Positions 27,997 to 36,505 of a stretch of DNA of 64,000 nt are shown piece by piece. The number at the start of each line of letters is the position of its first letter. Within the stretch, counting starts at the first letter, position 1. Made by a program: the position numbers and the translations under genes. The notes below the pieces were generated by a model, which did not search any database, was not told the origin of the DNA, and saw nothing but the letters and a program-made list of their open reading frames with translations. The DNA comes from Pseudomonas lutea. GTDB lineage: Bacteria > Pseudomonadota > Gammaproteobacteria > Pseudomonadales > Pseudomonadaceae. The DNA lies in contig NZ_JRMB01000002.1 of NCBI RefSeq assembly GCF_000759445.1, positions 1,054,001 through 1,118,000 of the forward strand, given 5' to 3'.

Positions 27997-30261
27997 CTAC
28001 CAGTTGTAACGAAGCCCTACATTCACGCCCCATGGCTGTTCGATGTTGCGACCGTTCATGTAGTCCAGATCAGCATGCACCTGAAGTACATCGGTCAGTT
28101 GCGCAGCAACGCCGGTGCCCACTTCCAGGCGCGAGCCTGACAGATCATTGCTGAAGCGGTTGTCGTTAATGGTCACCCGGTTGGCGGTCACGAACTCTTG
28201 AGCGCCTGCGACCTTGACGTAAGGCTGTACGAAACCGCCGCTCTCCAGCGCAAAAGTCCGACCCACCTGCGTGCCGACCTTGCCCAGCAACGAGTTCGCC
28301 TGGTTGCTGCTGGCCTGCATGTCGTTGTCCAGGTCGTAGTCCTGACCGCCGACCCACAACCCGGTGACCTGGGCGAAGGGCTCGACGAACCATTGATCGT
28401 CCAGCTTGATGTGCTTGCCGGCTTCAACCGACACGCCCACGCCATGATTGACGTAGTCGCCTTTGGATTTCTCGCCGTCGCGCATCATGACGTCAGACGA
28501 GTTCTGAAACCGGTTGGCCTTGATCAGCGCATCGACATAAAAGCCATCGTCCGCCAGCCAGGTGCTGTAGGCGCCGACGTAGTAGCTGTTGACCTCGCCA
28601 CGGGTGCCTTGCTTCAAGTCCAGATCAGATTGGCTGTAGCCGCCGAGCAAGCCGACCAGCCACTGGCCGTTGCTGCTGGGCAACGGCGCATCGGCACCGA
28701 AGGTAATGCCTTGCTGATTCTGCTGATACGCAACGCCACCGCCTGCCGACATGTTGTATTTGTTGCCGTAGCCGCGCATCCAGCCACCGCCCTGATCGTT
28801 GCCGTTGCGCAACTCGCCCATGCGAGTGCGCAGAGTCGCGGATTCGCCATACCAGACGGTTGGCGCGGCGCTGAACAGCCCGATCACGGCTTGTGAGGAC
28901 TCGGAGAGCTCTTCGGTCTTCACCAGCGACCAGTCAGTGCCACCTTCGCCCGCGTTCTGCTCGAGCTGATAGGCGTAGGTGCCGAAGTCGACCTTGCCGC
29001 CAATCAGAGAATACTGCGCATCGCCGCTGGCGACATGCACAAGGGTATGGGTATCGTTGGCCTGAACCGGATCGACACCGGTGTTTTGTACCAACAGTCG
29101 GTGATTACCGGTGGCGGTCCCTGTCACTTCCAGGAAATCACCCTCGCCAGCCGCCAGATCGGTGCCCATGGCAAAAGTGCCCCCGCCTTCCAGATGGCCC
29201 AGTGTCAAGCGGTTGAATCCGGGGGTCGTGCCCTGCAGATCGACAGTGCCGCCGTTCAGAGTCAGCGTGTTGACCGACGAATCGCCCTGCATGATCCAGG
29301 CAGAGGAATGATCGATAGCAAGGCTGGTAGCGTTAGTCACCTTGCCTGTCAGGCTGGCATTGTTATTGAGCGACAGCCTGGCGGTAGAGCCCTCTTGCAC
29401 CAGAACATCGCCTTCGAGCTGGCTGGCGCTGACGTTGAATGTGGCGATAGCAGCGTTCTCAACCTCGAGAATCACGCCGTTGCCACCTTTAAGGGTGGAG
29501 CCGTTGGCGATGTCGATCCTGGTTTCGACATCTGCAGAATTGCCATGGCTGACCAGAATGGCACTGCCCTTCTCACCCACGACCGCAGAACCCTCGGCCA
29601 CCACCAGGCTGGCCGCAGAGGACTGCGCCCCTGCTCGGCCCGACATGATTACGACGCCGTTGTTTGCTCCTATGACAGTGCTCCCCGACATCGTGGCGCG
29701 ACTGCCGCCCAACACCATCCCGACACCACCGGAAATAGGCCCCACCGTGTCGACGCCAGCATTGCCTTTGACGCTTGTGTTCACCAGAGAAACTTCAGCG
29801 CCGTCGAATGCGTTGATCCCGCGACCGGTACCGGAAATGACGCTGTTGGTGACAACCGCGCCTGAACCGCCCGTGGTCGCATCGTAGCGATACAGATGAA
29901 GTCCGAAGCTGGTTTCCGACGTTGAGGAAGTAATGTTCTGCGCGGTGATGAGTGCGTTGTTGATGACGGCACGGCTTGTCTCCAGTAACACGCCGGCGCT
30001 GCCCTGGCTTATTGTTGTGCCACCGTCGATATCAACGGTGGAATTCCAGCGGGCATCAATGTTTCCTGTTTCTCCCCCCGGTGTTAGGACAAGTCGCGCG
30101 TTATCCAGCTGCCAGTCTTGGGGGGTATCGGCGTCACGTACTGTGGCCCCACTGCCTGGGCCAAGGTAGCTGGCCCATATCCCTTCGCTCGTGAGCGCAG
30201 TCCCCAGAAAAACAGCGACGGACCAGGGCGCAGCTCGCTTAAATATTCGTTCGGAATTCAT
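27997..30261 (-). CDS. Autotransporter (pertactin-like passenger), paralogue 1
   Basis: A 754-residue type V secretion protein. The signal peptide (FKRAAPWSVAVFLGTALTSE then GIWAS) precedes a passenger of about 430 residues with repeating hydrophobic turns such as GSTLKGGNGVILEVENAAIA and STVIGANNGVVIMS. These are typical of right-handed beta-helices of the pertactin type. The C-terminal barrel (about residues 490-754) starts near FSAAPTVWYGESATLRTRMG and ends with the aromatic VNVGLRYNW required for outer-membrane insertion. The ATG at 30261 has AAGGAACT upstream. The barrel is closely similar to that of paralogue 2, whereas the passengers differ. Likely a surface adhesin. No protease triad was seen. 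Confidence 0.92.
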   Translation of the reverse strand: MNSERIFKRAAPWSVAVFLGTALTSEGIWASYLGPGSGATVRDADTPQDWQLDNARLVLTPGGETGNIDARWNSTVDIDGGTTISQGSAGVLLETSRAVINNALITAQNITSSTSETSFGLHLYRYDATTGGSGAVVTNSVISGTGRGINAFDGAEVSLVNTSVKGNAGVDTVGPISGGVGMVLGGSRATMSGSTVIGANNGVVIMSGRAGAQSSAASLVVAEGSAVVGEKGSAILVSHGNSADVETRIDIANGSTLKGGNGVILEVENAAIATFNVSASQLEGDVLVQEGSTARLSLNNNASLTGKVTNATSLAIDHSSAWIMQGDSSVNTLTLNGGTVDLQGTTPGFNRLTLGHLEGGGTFAMGTDLAAGEGDFLEVTGTATGNHRLLVQNTGVDPVQANDTHTLVHVASGDAQYSLIGGKVDFGTYAYQLEQNAGEGGTDWSLVKTEELSESSQAVIGLFSAAPTVWYGESATLRTRMGELRNGNDQGGGWMRGYGNKYNMSAGGGVAYQQNQQGITFGADAPLPSSNGQWLVGLLGGYSQSDLDLKQGTRGEVNSYYVGAYSTWLADDGFYVDALIKANRFQNSSDVMMRDGEKSKGDYVNHGVGVSVEAGKHIKLDDQWFVEPFAQVTGLWVGGQDYDLDNDMQASSNQANSLLGKVGTQVGRTFALESGGFVQPYVKVAGAQEFVTANRVTINDNRFSNDLSGSRLEVGTGVAAQLTDVLQVHADLDYMNGRNIEQPWGVNVGLRYNW

Positions 30262-30459
30262 CAAACAGTTCCTTCCCTTCATGCACAACGATGTGCGGTT
30301 TCAAAGGGAGGCCATTTGATAGGAGAGCTTCGCAAATTTCGGCAAGAAAGGTCCCACAGTTATGTAGGACATTTCCTAAACAATCTTATCTTGATACACA
30401 AATTGTCGAAGGGCCGAAAAGTTTCCCCCGCCGGAGACGCAAACGCGCCAAGCAGCGCA

Positions 30460-33240
30460 TCACCACGAGTATCGCAATCCGACATTCATACCCCAGGGTT
30501 GCTCGATATTTTCGCCACGGCTGTAGTCCACATCAGCATGGAGCTGCAACACATTATTGAGTTGAAGGGCCATGCCCGCGCCCACCTCACCGCGGCTGCC
30601 GGACAGATCGTCGCTGAAGGTTGTGCGATTGACCCTGACTTCGTTGTTGCGTGCGAACTCATGGGCAGCAGCGACTTTCAAATAAGGCTGGACGAATCCT
30701 CCCCCGTTCAACGGAATATTTTTGCCCAAGTGGATTCCCGCTTTGGCAATCAATGAATCGGCTTTGTTGCTGCGTGCCTCCAGTCCGTTATCAAGTCCGT
30801 AATCCTTTCCCTGTACCCACAGGGCCGAGACCTGTGCGAACGGTTCGACAAACCAGTCCTCGGCAAACTTGATGTGTTTACCCACCTCGACTGAGCCGCC
30901 GACGCCGTAATTTTGATAATCGCCCTTCGACTTTTCGCCGTCGCTCATGCGCACATCCGCTTTGTTCTGGAAGCGGTTGGCCTTGATTAGCGCGTCAACG
31001 TAGTAGCCACTTGTCGACAGCCAGGTGCTGTACACACCCAGATAATAACTCTGGACCCGACCGTCGCTGCCTCGCTGCAAGTCGAGAGCCGATTCGCTGT
31101 AACCACCCATCACCCCTAGCAGCCACTGCCCGTCCACTTGAGAGACCGGGGTGTCAATGCCGAACGAAATGCCAGACTGGTTCTGTGTGTAATTGACCTG
31201 GTCGGTTGCAGAGACCCTGTATCTGTTTCCATAGGTTCGCGCCCAGACGCCGCCCTGATCGCGCCCGTTGCGCAGTTCCCCCATGCGGCTGCGCAACGTA
31301 GCAGTCTCGCCGTACCAGACGGTGGGAGCGGCACTGAACACTCCGATGACAGCGCGCGCCGACGGCGAGATGATCGGCTTGCCAGGATCGACTGGCGGTT
31401 CGCCTCCGCCCCCTTCGCCTGGATCCACCGGTGGCTCACCGCCCCCGCCATTTCCCGGATCCACCGGTGGCTCGCCACCCCCGCCATTCCCCGGATCCAC
31501 CGGTGGCTCACCGCCCCCGCCATTTCCCGGATCCACCGGTGGCTCACCGCCGCCGGTAGTCGCTTGGGCGAGAAACCACTCGCTGCCTCGTTTCTCCAGC
31601 TTGTAGACAAACGTCCCTACATCGACCTGACCGCCCGGGACAGAGAACGCCGCATTGCCCCCTCCCGAGTGCACAACCTTCTGCGCGTAGTCCTCCTGAA
31701 TGGGCTCTACACCCGTATTCTGGATACGCAGCGCATACGCGCCATCGGCGTTGCCCGTCACGTTGACCAAGTCACTGAGGTGTCCGGCCAGGTCCGTTCC
31801 CATCGCGAACGTGCCGCTGCCCACAAGGCTGCTGGCGTTTAGCGTGCGAAAGCCTTGGCCGCCCGTCCGCATGTTTACCGTGCCGCCAGCCAACGTCAGA
31901 TCGCCCACTGAGGAGTCGTTGACCATGTTGAATGTGGAGGTTCCGTCCACGCTCAACCGTTGCCCCTGAACCACTGTGCCGGTCAGTTGCGAACCGTTAT
32001 TCAGAGCGATGGAAACCGGCGTGACAGCGTCCTGCACCACTTCGCCGGTCATTGTGCTGCCATCAAGGTCAAGGCTACCGATGTTGCTTAGTGTGCCGGT
32101 GAGGTTCGCACCATTGGTCATGGCAACCCTCGCGGCTGATCCACTGCGCTCGGTCACGTTGCCCGTCATGGTGCTCTTGCTGAGGTCCAGGCTTGCGATG
32201 TCGGACATGGACCCTGCGAATGTCGAGTTGTCTGCCATGACCACCGCAGTCGGTGAACCAGGCAATGCGATGATGTTGCCGGTCATGGCGGCGGCATTCA
32301 TGTTCAGCGTGTTGATATTGGTCATGTCGCCGATGAAAGCAGCGTTGTTACGCAACGTGATGTCGGCGAGCGAGCCCTGGACGACATTGACATTACCAAT
32401 GAGTCGGCTGTCATCGGCAACAAAGTTCACGTTCGATGCCCGAGATGCCGTCGCCGCCTGCCCAACCTCGAGAATCACTCCATTGCCGCTATTAAGCGTG
32501 GAGCCGTTCTGCACGGTGACCGTAGCGTTGGTCACCGTGCCGACGACCGTTCCGATCAGAATCGCACTGCCGGAGGTGCCTGTAAGCGTGGTCCCATCCA
32601 GGGTGAGCGAGGGGGTGATTCGGCCGCCGTTGTCCGTCGTCAGAACCGCGCCCCGGTTACTGCCGGTGGCCGTCCCCCCTTGCAGCGATAACGATCCACC
32701 AATAACCGTCAGCCCTACGCCATCGGCGATGACGCCCCCGGCCCCGCTGCCGCTGCTCGTCACTTGGGTGTTGATCAGTGTGGCCGTGCTGTTGCCCACG
32801 ACATTGACGCCTCGGCCAATGCCGCTGATTGAGCTGTTGGTGACGCTGGCAGTCGACCCGCCTCCTGCACCGGAGGTCAGACGGTTGACCGACAGGCCGA
32901 TATCGTTGGCCGATGAAATGGTTGAATCGTTAATCACGCCGTTGCTGATGAACAGGTTGACACCGGGCGCATTGGGGCGTGTGGCAGGGTCAATCGCCGA
33001 GACCGAGCCACCGTTGAGATTCAGCGTTGATCCTCCCTGAGCGCTGATCCCTTGAGTTGCCCCACCCGGATTGACCAGGAGAGTGGCGCCATCAAGCGTC
33101 CAGAACGTCACGGGTGTGCCGGCATTGACGACACCTGTTGTACCCGGACTCAAAGTTGCTGCGCTTGCGCAATGGCCAACCGCCAGTCCAAACAACATGA
33201 GAACAGGAAAAACGTCAGTTTTGAATCCATTGCGCACCAT
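30460..33240 (-). CDS. Autotransporter (pertactin-like passenger), paralogue 2
   Basis: A 926-residue autotransporter. The signal peptide is MVRNGFKTDVFPVLMLFGLA through HCASA. The passenger (about 30-555) has many turns of the form NGANLTGTLSNIGSLDLDGS / STMTGNVTERSGS, a beta-helix ladder. A proline/glycine hinge of five 12-residue repeats (PPVDPGNGGGGE) lies at about residues 561-620. The barrel begins near FSAAPTVWYGETATLRSRMG and ends MNVGLRYSW. The barrel is strongly similar to paralogue 1, indicating tandem duplication, while passenger and hinge are much longer. GGGAGAG lies before the ATG. Transcribed divergently from the beta-sandwich gene cluster. Confidence 0.92.
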   Translation of the reverse strand: MVRNGFKTDVFPVLMLFGLAVGHCASAATLSPGTTGVVNAGTPVTFWTLDGATLLVNPGGATQGISAQGGSTLNLNGGSVSAIDPATRPNAPGVNLFISNGVINDSTISSANDIGLSVNRLTSGAGGGSTASVTNSSISGIGRGVNVVGNSTATLINTQVTSSGSGAGGVIADGVGLTVIGGSLSLQGGTATGSNRGAVLTTDNGGRITPSLTLDGTTLTGTSGSAILIGTVVGTVTNATVTVQNGSTLNSGNGVILEVGQAATASRASNVNFVADDSRLIGNVNVVQGSLADITLRNNAAFIGDMTNINTLNMNAAAMTGNIIALPGSPTAVVMADNSTFAGSMSDIASLDLSKSTMTGNVTERSGSAARVAMTNGANLTGTLSNIGSLDLDGSTMTGEVVQDAVTPVSIALNNGSQLTGTVVQGQRLSVDGTSTFNMVNDSSVGDLTLAGGTVNMRTGGQGFRTLNASSLVGSGTFAMGTDLAGHLSDLVNVTGNADGAYALRIQNTGVEPIQEDYAQKVVHSGGGNAAFSVPGGQVDVGTFVYKLEKRGSEWFLAQATTGGGEPPVDPGNGGGGEPPVDPGNGGGGEPPVDPGNGGGGEPPVDPGEGGGGEPPVDPGKPIISPSARAVIGVFSAAPTVWYGETATLRSRMGELRNGRDQGGVWARTYGNRYRVSATDQVNYTQNQSGISFGIDTPVSQVDGQWLLGVMGGYSESALDLQRGSDGRVQSYYLGVYSTWLSTSGYYVDALIKANRFQNKADVRMSDGEKSKGDYQNYGVGGSVEVGKHIKFAEDWFVEPFAQVSALWVQGKDYGLDNGLEARSNKADSLIAKAGIHLGKNIPLNGGGFVQPYLKVAAAHEFARNNEVRVNRTTFSDDLSGSRGEVGAGMALQLNNVLQLHADVDYSRGENIEQPWGMNVGLRYSW
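31381..31560. repeat. Five 36-bp tandem repeats in autotransporter 2
   Basis: GGATCCACCGGTGG-type units recur at 31421, 31457, 31493 and 31529, with a degenerate copy at 31385, a period of exactly 36 bp. Each unit encodes 12 residues of a Pro/Gly-rich hinge. Unit number could change by slippage without breaking the frame. Confidence 0.9.
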
Positions 33241-33400
33241 CGTGACTCTCCCTGTCTACTTGAGTCGTGCATAAGAAGTGGACGATCCCTGAAAATGTTG
33301 AGTGCAGTCATGAACGCTTAATGATGATCAACAAACACTCCGTCAAAGAGTATGCAGCATTTCGTTATTTAGCCCGGCCGTTCTCGGCAGTTTTAAAAAT

Positions 33401-33427
33401 CATTCGAAATAACCGTTACTTCGAATG
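33401..33427. promoter_or_regulatory. Inverted repeat in divergent promoter region (1)
   Basis: CATTCGAA, an 11-bp spacer and TTCGAATG form a perfect 8-bp inverted repeat in the AT-rich 350-bp gap between autotransporter 2 and the 33592 gene. It is shaped like a dimeric regulator site. No family can be assigned, and no clear -35/-10 pair was found nearby. Confidence 0.4.
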
Positions 33428-33506
33428 GTTCTAAACGAGCCGCTAGTCCGGCAACATATTGATCTTATTACTTTCAGTGATCTTCACCCATCGCCCGTGA
33501 ACTGCA

Positions 33507-33522
33507 CTGTCACTTATGACAG
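33507..33522. promoter_or_regulatory. Inverted repeat in divergent promoter region (2)
   Basis: CTGTCA, CTTA and TGACAG form a perfect 6-bp inverted repeat, 70 bp before the 33592 start. It may be an operator or a small hairpin in the 5' leader. Confidence 0.4.
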
Positions 33523-33591
33523 CAGACAGCCTCTTGCAAACCCAACATCCTGTGGACGGCATTCACGCCATATCGTCAAAGGGAGTTGGAC

Positions 33592-36378
33592 ATGCGAAAC
33601 ATCACTAGTTATCAGTCGGACATTGAGCCGGGTGCGGAACGCGCCCTCCTGCAATTGTCCGTGCCTCATAGAGACGACACTCATAGAATTCCGCTGGAGT
33701 TTCTGGAGGCAGACCTCGAGGTGAGAATCCCCGATAGCGAAGACATCCTTGTCGGCCATTTTCTGGAACTGTATGTAAGAAATACCCCCCTCGGAAACCC
33801 CCGCCAGGTGACCGTTGTCGATAAACAAGCCGCCGAGGGCAACCCCGATTTCTACTACTCAATGAGCATCGCTAAAGCGCTTTTCCCGTCAGAGGGTACA
33901 AGCGTGACGTTCAGCGTGGACTACTCCGCGGCGCCAGCGAGCGAACAAGCCTTATCCAACCTGCCGCTGGAAGTGATTCTTGACCGAGAACCGCCAGGTG
34001 GAGAGACGCTTCCCTACTTGAACTTCACTCCCGAGCAACTCGCCGGCATCGCGCAGAGCGACCTGACGGGCGATTATCTCGAAGTCTCGGCACCTTTCTG
34101 GTATGGCAAGCTCGTCGGGGATGTTCTCACGCCATGGCTAGGCACGTCCGAGACGGAAGGTATGCTGATCACGGACAGTGAAGTCGAGGTTCAACGCGTC
34201 GAAGATACTGTCATCGCTCGCTTCCCCAAGTCTCTGCTGCTGAGCAACGGTGATGTCCCTCAATATTTCGCATATAAACTGCGAGACGCGTTGGGGAACA
34301 AGTCCGAGGTGGCACGTAGCCGCAAGATTGACGTGTCATTGACCCGCTCACGGCCTAAAGCAAACGAGCGCTTCAGGAAAACCGGTCGCGCAGCGGTCGA
34401 TAGCGACATCGGCACACTTGCTGCCTCCCTGCTCCCCCCACTCCAACCGCCGGCCACGATCTTTCCAGACGGCATTCTTCCTGTCGCGTTACTGGCTGCG
34501 GACCTTCAGATCCGTATCCCAAACCTGGTTCCCGAGTTTCCGGAGCGTGCGGTCATTCAGTTGTACCGTGTGGACGAAGGCGGAACGACGACGAAGCTCG
34601 GAACGGAACGCCTTATTTTCGAGAGCGAGTCAGAAGATGGCACCTTCGTGTTCGAGCTGGCAATTCCTGTAGCAGATTTTCCTAAGGCCGGCACAACGCC
34701 ATGGAAACTCGACTACAGCGTTTTTGACCCGCTTTCGGGCGGAGGGCCGCTGTCGGGCAAGCCAGTAACAGTGGTTTTCGACCTCGAAGCCCCAGGCGGA
34801 GAGTCGGCTGAGGCCATGCCAGTGCTGGAGTTCACCCCGGAGCAACTGTCAGGTATTACCCTGGCAGATGTCGTCGGCGATGCCATCCCGGTCATCCTGC
34901 CCGCCTGGTTTTTGAGCGACGGGTTGGATGTGGCTGAACTGTGGCTGAGCGACACTCCGGCCGAAAACGACACTAAATACCTTGCCAACACTTTTGAGCT
35001 GCCCGAAGGAGATAAAGGCAAAGCATTGGCTGTGGCGTTCCAGGTCGCGGACATCGAGCCACTGGGCAACAAAGAACTTTACTTTGCCTATCGGCTAAGG
35101 GACAAGGCCGGCAATATCAGCACGCGTTCGAACCCCATCAAAATTGAAGTACTCCTGAACAAACCCCCAAAGGATCTTTTTGCTCCTGTAGTACCAGACT
35201 ATGTCGACCACGGCGTCGTGACCCAGAAAGACGCGGCGGAACTGGTGGAAGTCGAAATACCGGATTACACCAATGCAGCAGAAGGCGACAGGATCTACGT
35301 GATATGGGGCGCAACGAGAATGCCGCCCGTGCCGCTGCTTGGTACTGACCTCAACCCCACTCCACCCGCCCCGTTAAAGGTGATCAAACTGCCTTATGCG
35401 GACGTTCTGACCGAAGGAAGCGGCTCCGCTAAAGAAGTGAAATATGAGGTATGGCGCGGAAGTGTGAACGCTGCCACCTCTCCCTCAACCACCGTCGACG
35501 TGAATCTGGACAGCCCAGGTCCGGGTCCGGACCCAGATCCAGGAACGCCTTGGCATGAAAACCTCGAGCCACTGGTGGTCGTCAGTGACAGCGGTAACGG
35601 CTCTGGCGGTGATAACGTGATTCCACCTGGAGACTTCAACAAGGAAGCTGTTGCCACTATTCCCCATCTCGGCAAGAACGGGCAGCCAATCTGGAAGGTC
35701 AATGATCGGGTGCAAGTCAGTTGGGATGGAACACTGGTTGGAACGCCCTTCCCCATTATCAATGCAAATGAAAACCAAGATGCGAAAATCGCGATTCAGG
35801 CGGGGACGGTGGGCGCCTCGACAGGCCTCAAAAACGTCTTTTATGTCGTCAGCCGAGACCTGCTCCCAAGCACTACTGAGGTGGCAACAGCAGAATCCGA
35901 ACCGACGCCGGTCGATGTGCAATCACCAGGCTTACTGCCAGGGGACGGCTCGTTAGCGAAGGTAATATTCACCGAAGAGAATCCTGCGCTGAACGTGGTG
36001 AACCGGACGACAGGCGGGCTGGACGGAACGCCTGTCCGAATTACGTTGAAGGATGTGACCAACATTGCCAAGGATGACCTCATCGACTTGAGGTTTGTGG
36101 GTCGCAATAGTCTGACTGATCCAACGGCTGCAGAAATCCCCGGGACTGAACTTGTTGTCACAGACCACAAGATCACCCAGCAGGAAATGGACAGAGGCTA
36201 TTACGAACTTGATATTCCGTATAACCCCTATCTGCAGAAAATCTGCCGCAATGGCTGCACAGTGGATTACTCCATTACTAATGGCGTCGGCACCCCAGTC
36301 GATGCGGAGCAGAAGTTTATCCGAATCGTGCTGGATCAGCCTGGGTCGATTGGGGTTTGTGAGATCAACCCAACATAA
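33592..36378 (+). CDS. Large repeat protein of beta-sandwich modules, no tip domain (scaffold protein 1)
   Basis: A 928-residue protein with no recognised family. There is no signal peptide: it starts MRNITSYQSDIEPGAERALL. It is built from successive ~110-130-residue modules, each with a hydrophobic strand, a GD-x-(I/L)-x-(L/V)-x-W or LYRV strand and a closing strand ending with a charged lysine. Two modules share a longer repeat, F(T)PEQLAGIAQSDLTGDYLE near residue 142 and FTPEQLSGITLADVVGDAIP near residue 411. A spacer rich in Pro/Gly/Asp (GPGPDPDPG) is near residue 645. Two cysteines lie near the C-terminus (ICRNGC), plus one in the last residues. Unlike the next three genes it has no clear distinct C-terminal domain. 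ATG 33592 has GGGAG upstream. First gene of the cluster. Lower GC than the flanks. Confidence 0.75.
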   Translation: MRNITSYQSDIEPGAERALLQLSVPHRDDTHRIPLEFLEADLEVRIPDSEDILVGHFLELYVRNTPLGNPRQVTVVDKQAAEGNPDFYYSMSIAKALFPSEGTSVTFSVDYSAAPASEQALSNLPLEVILDREPPGGETLPYLNFTPEQLAGIAQSDLTGDYLEVSAPFWYGKLVGDVLTPWLGTSETEGMLITDSEVEVQRVEDTVIARFPKSLLLSNGDVPQYFAYKLRDALGNKSEVARSRKIDVSLTRSRPKANERFRKTGRAAVDSDIGTLAASLLPPLQPPATIFPDGILPVALLAADLQIRIPNLVPEFPERAVIQLYRVDEGGTTTKLGTERLIFESESEDGTFVFELAIPVADFPKAGTTPWKLDYSVFDPLSGGGPLSGKPVTVVFDLEAPGGESAEAMPVLEFTPEQLSGITLADVVGDAIPVILPAWFLSDGLDVAELWLSDTPAENDTKYLANTFELPEGDKGKALAVAFQVADIEPLGNKELYFAYRLRDKAGNISTRSNPIKIEVLLNKPPKDLFAPVVPDYVDHGVVTQKDAAELVEVEIPDYTNAAEGDRIYVIWGATRMPPVPLLGTDLNPTPPAPLKVIKLPYADVLTEGSGSAKEVKYEVWRGSVNAATSPSTTVDVNLDSPGPGPDPDPGTPWHENLEPLVVVSDSGNGSGGDNVIPPGDFNKEAVATIPHLGKNGQPIWKVNDRVQVSWDGTLVGTPFPIINANENQDAKIAIQAGTVGASTGLKNVFYVVSRDLLPSTTEVATAESEPTPVDVQSPGLLPGDGSLAKVIFTEENPALNVVNRTTGGLDGTPVRITLKDVTNIAKDDLIDLRFVGRNSLTDPTAAEIPGTELVVTDHKITQQEMDRGYYELDIPYNPYLQKICRNGCTVDYSITNGVGTPVDAEQKFIRIVLDQPGSIGVCEINPT

Positions 36379-36389
36379 CCGGCCAGGTT

Positions 36390-36466
36390 TGCGCCAGGAA
36401 CACCTGTAACTCTGGCGCACTTGAATCTTCCTGCAAAAGAGCTCGCAAGGGCTCTGTTGCAGGAAG
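36390..36466 (+). terminator. Two consecutive hairpins between scaffold genes 1 and 2
   Basis: TGCGCCAG (36390-36397) pairs with CTGGCGCA (36412-36419). Then CTTCCTGCAA (36427-36436) pairs with TTGCAGGAAG (36457-36466), with an inner AGAGC/GCTCT pair. Neither has a U-tract, so attenuation or mRNA processing/stability is as likely as termination. Confidence 0.5.
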
Positions 36467-36505
36467 ACTTACTTCAGAACTGTTCGCTCTTCAAGGACGG
36501 GTGAT

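Noticed and set aside
31381..31560. 36-bp periodic repeats considered as a CRISPR array
   Set aside because: Repeats are contiguous, without unique spacers, and encode a Pro/Gly hinge in frame.
31976..33040. 354-codon plus-strand frame inside autotransporter 2
   Set aside because: The minus strand has the signal peptide, passenger turns and barrel in one frame; the plus frame is rich in Pro/Leu/Ser with no start signals.
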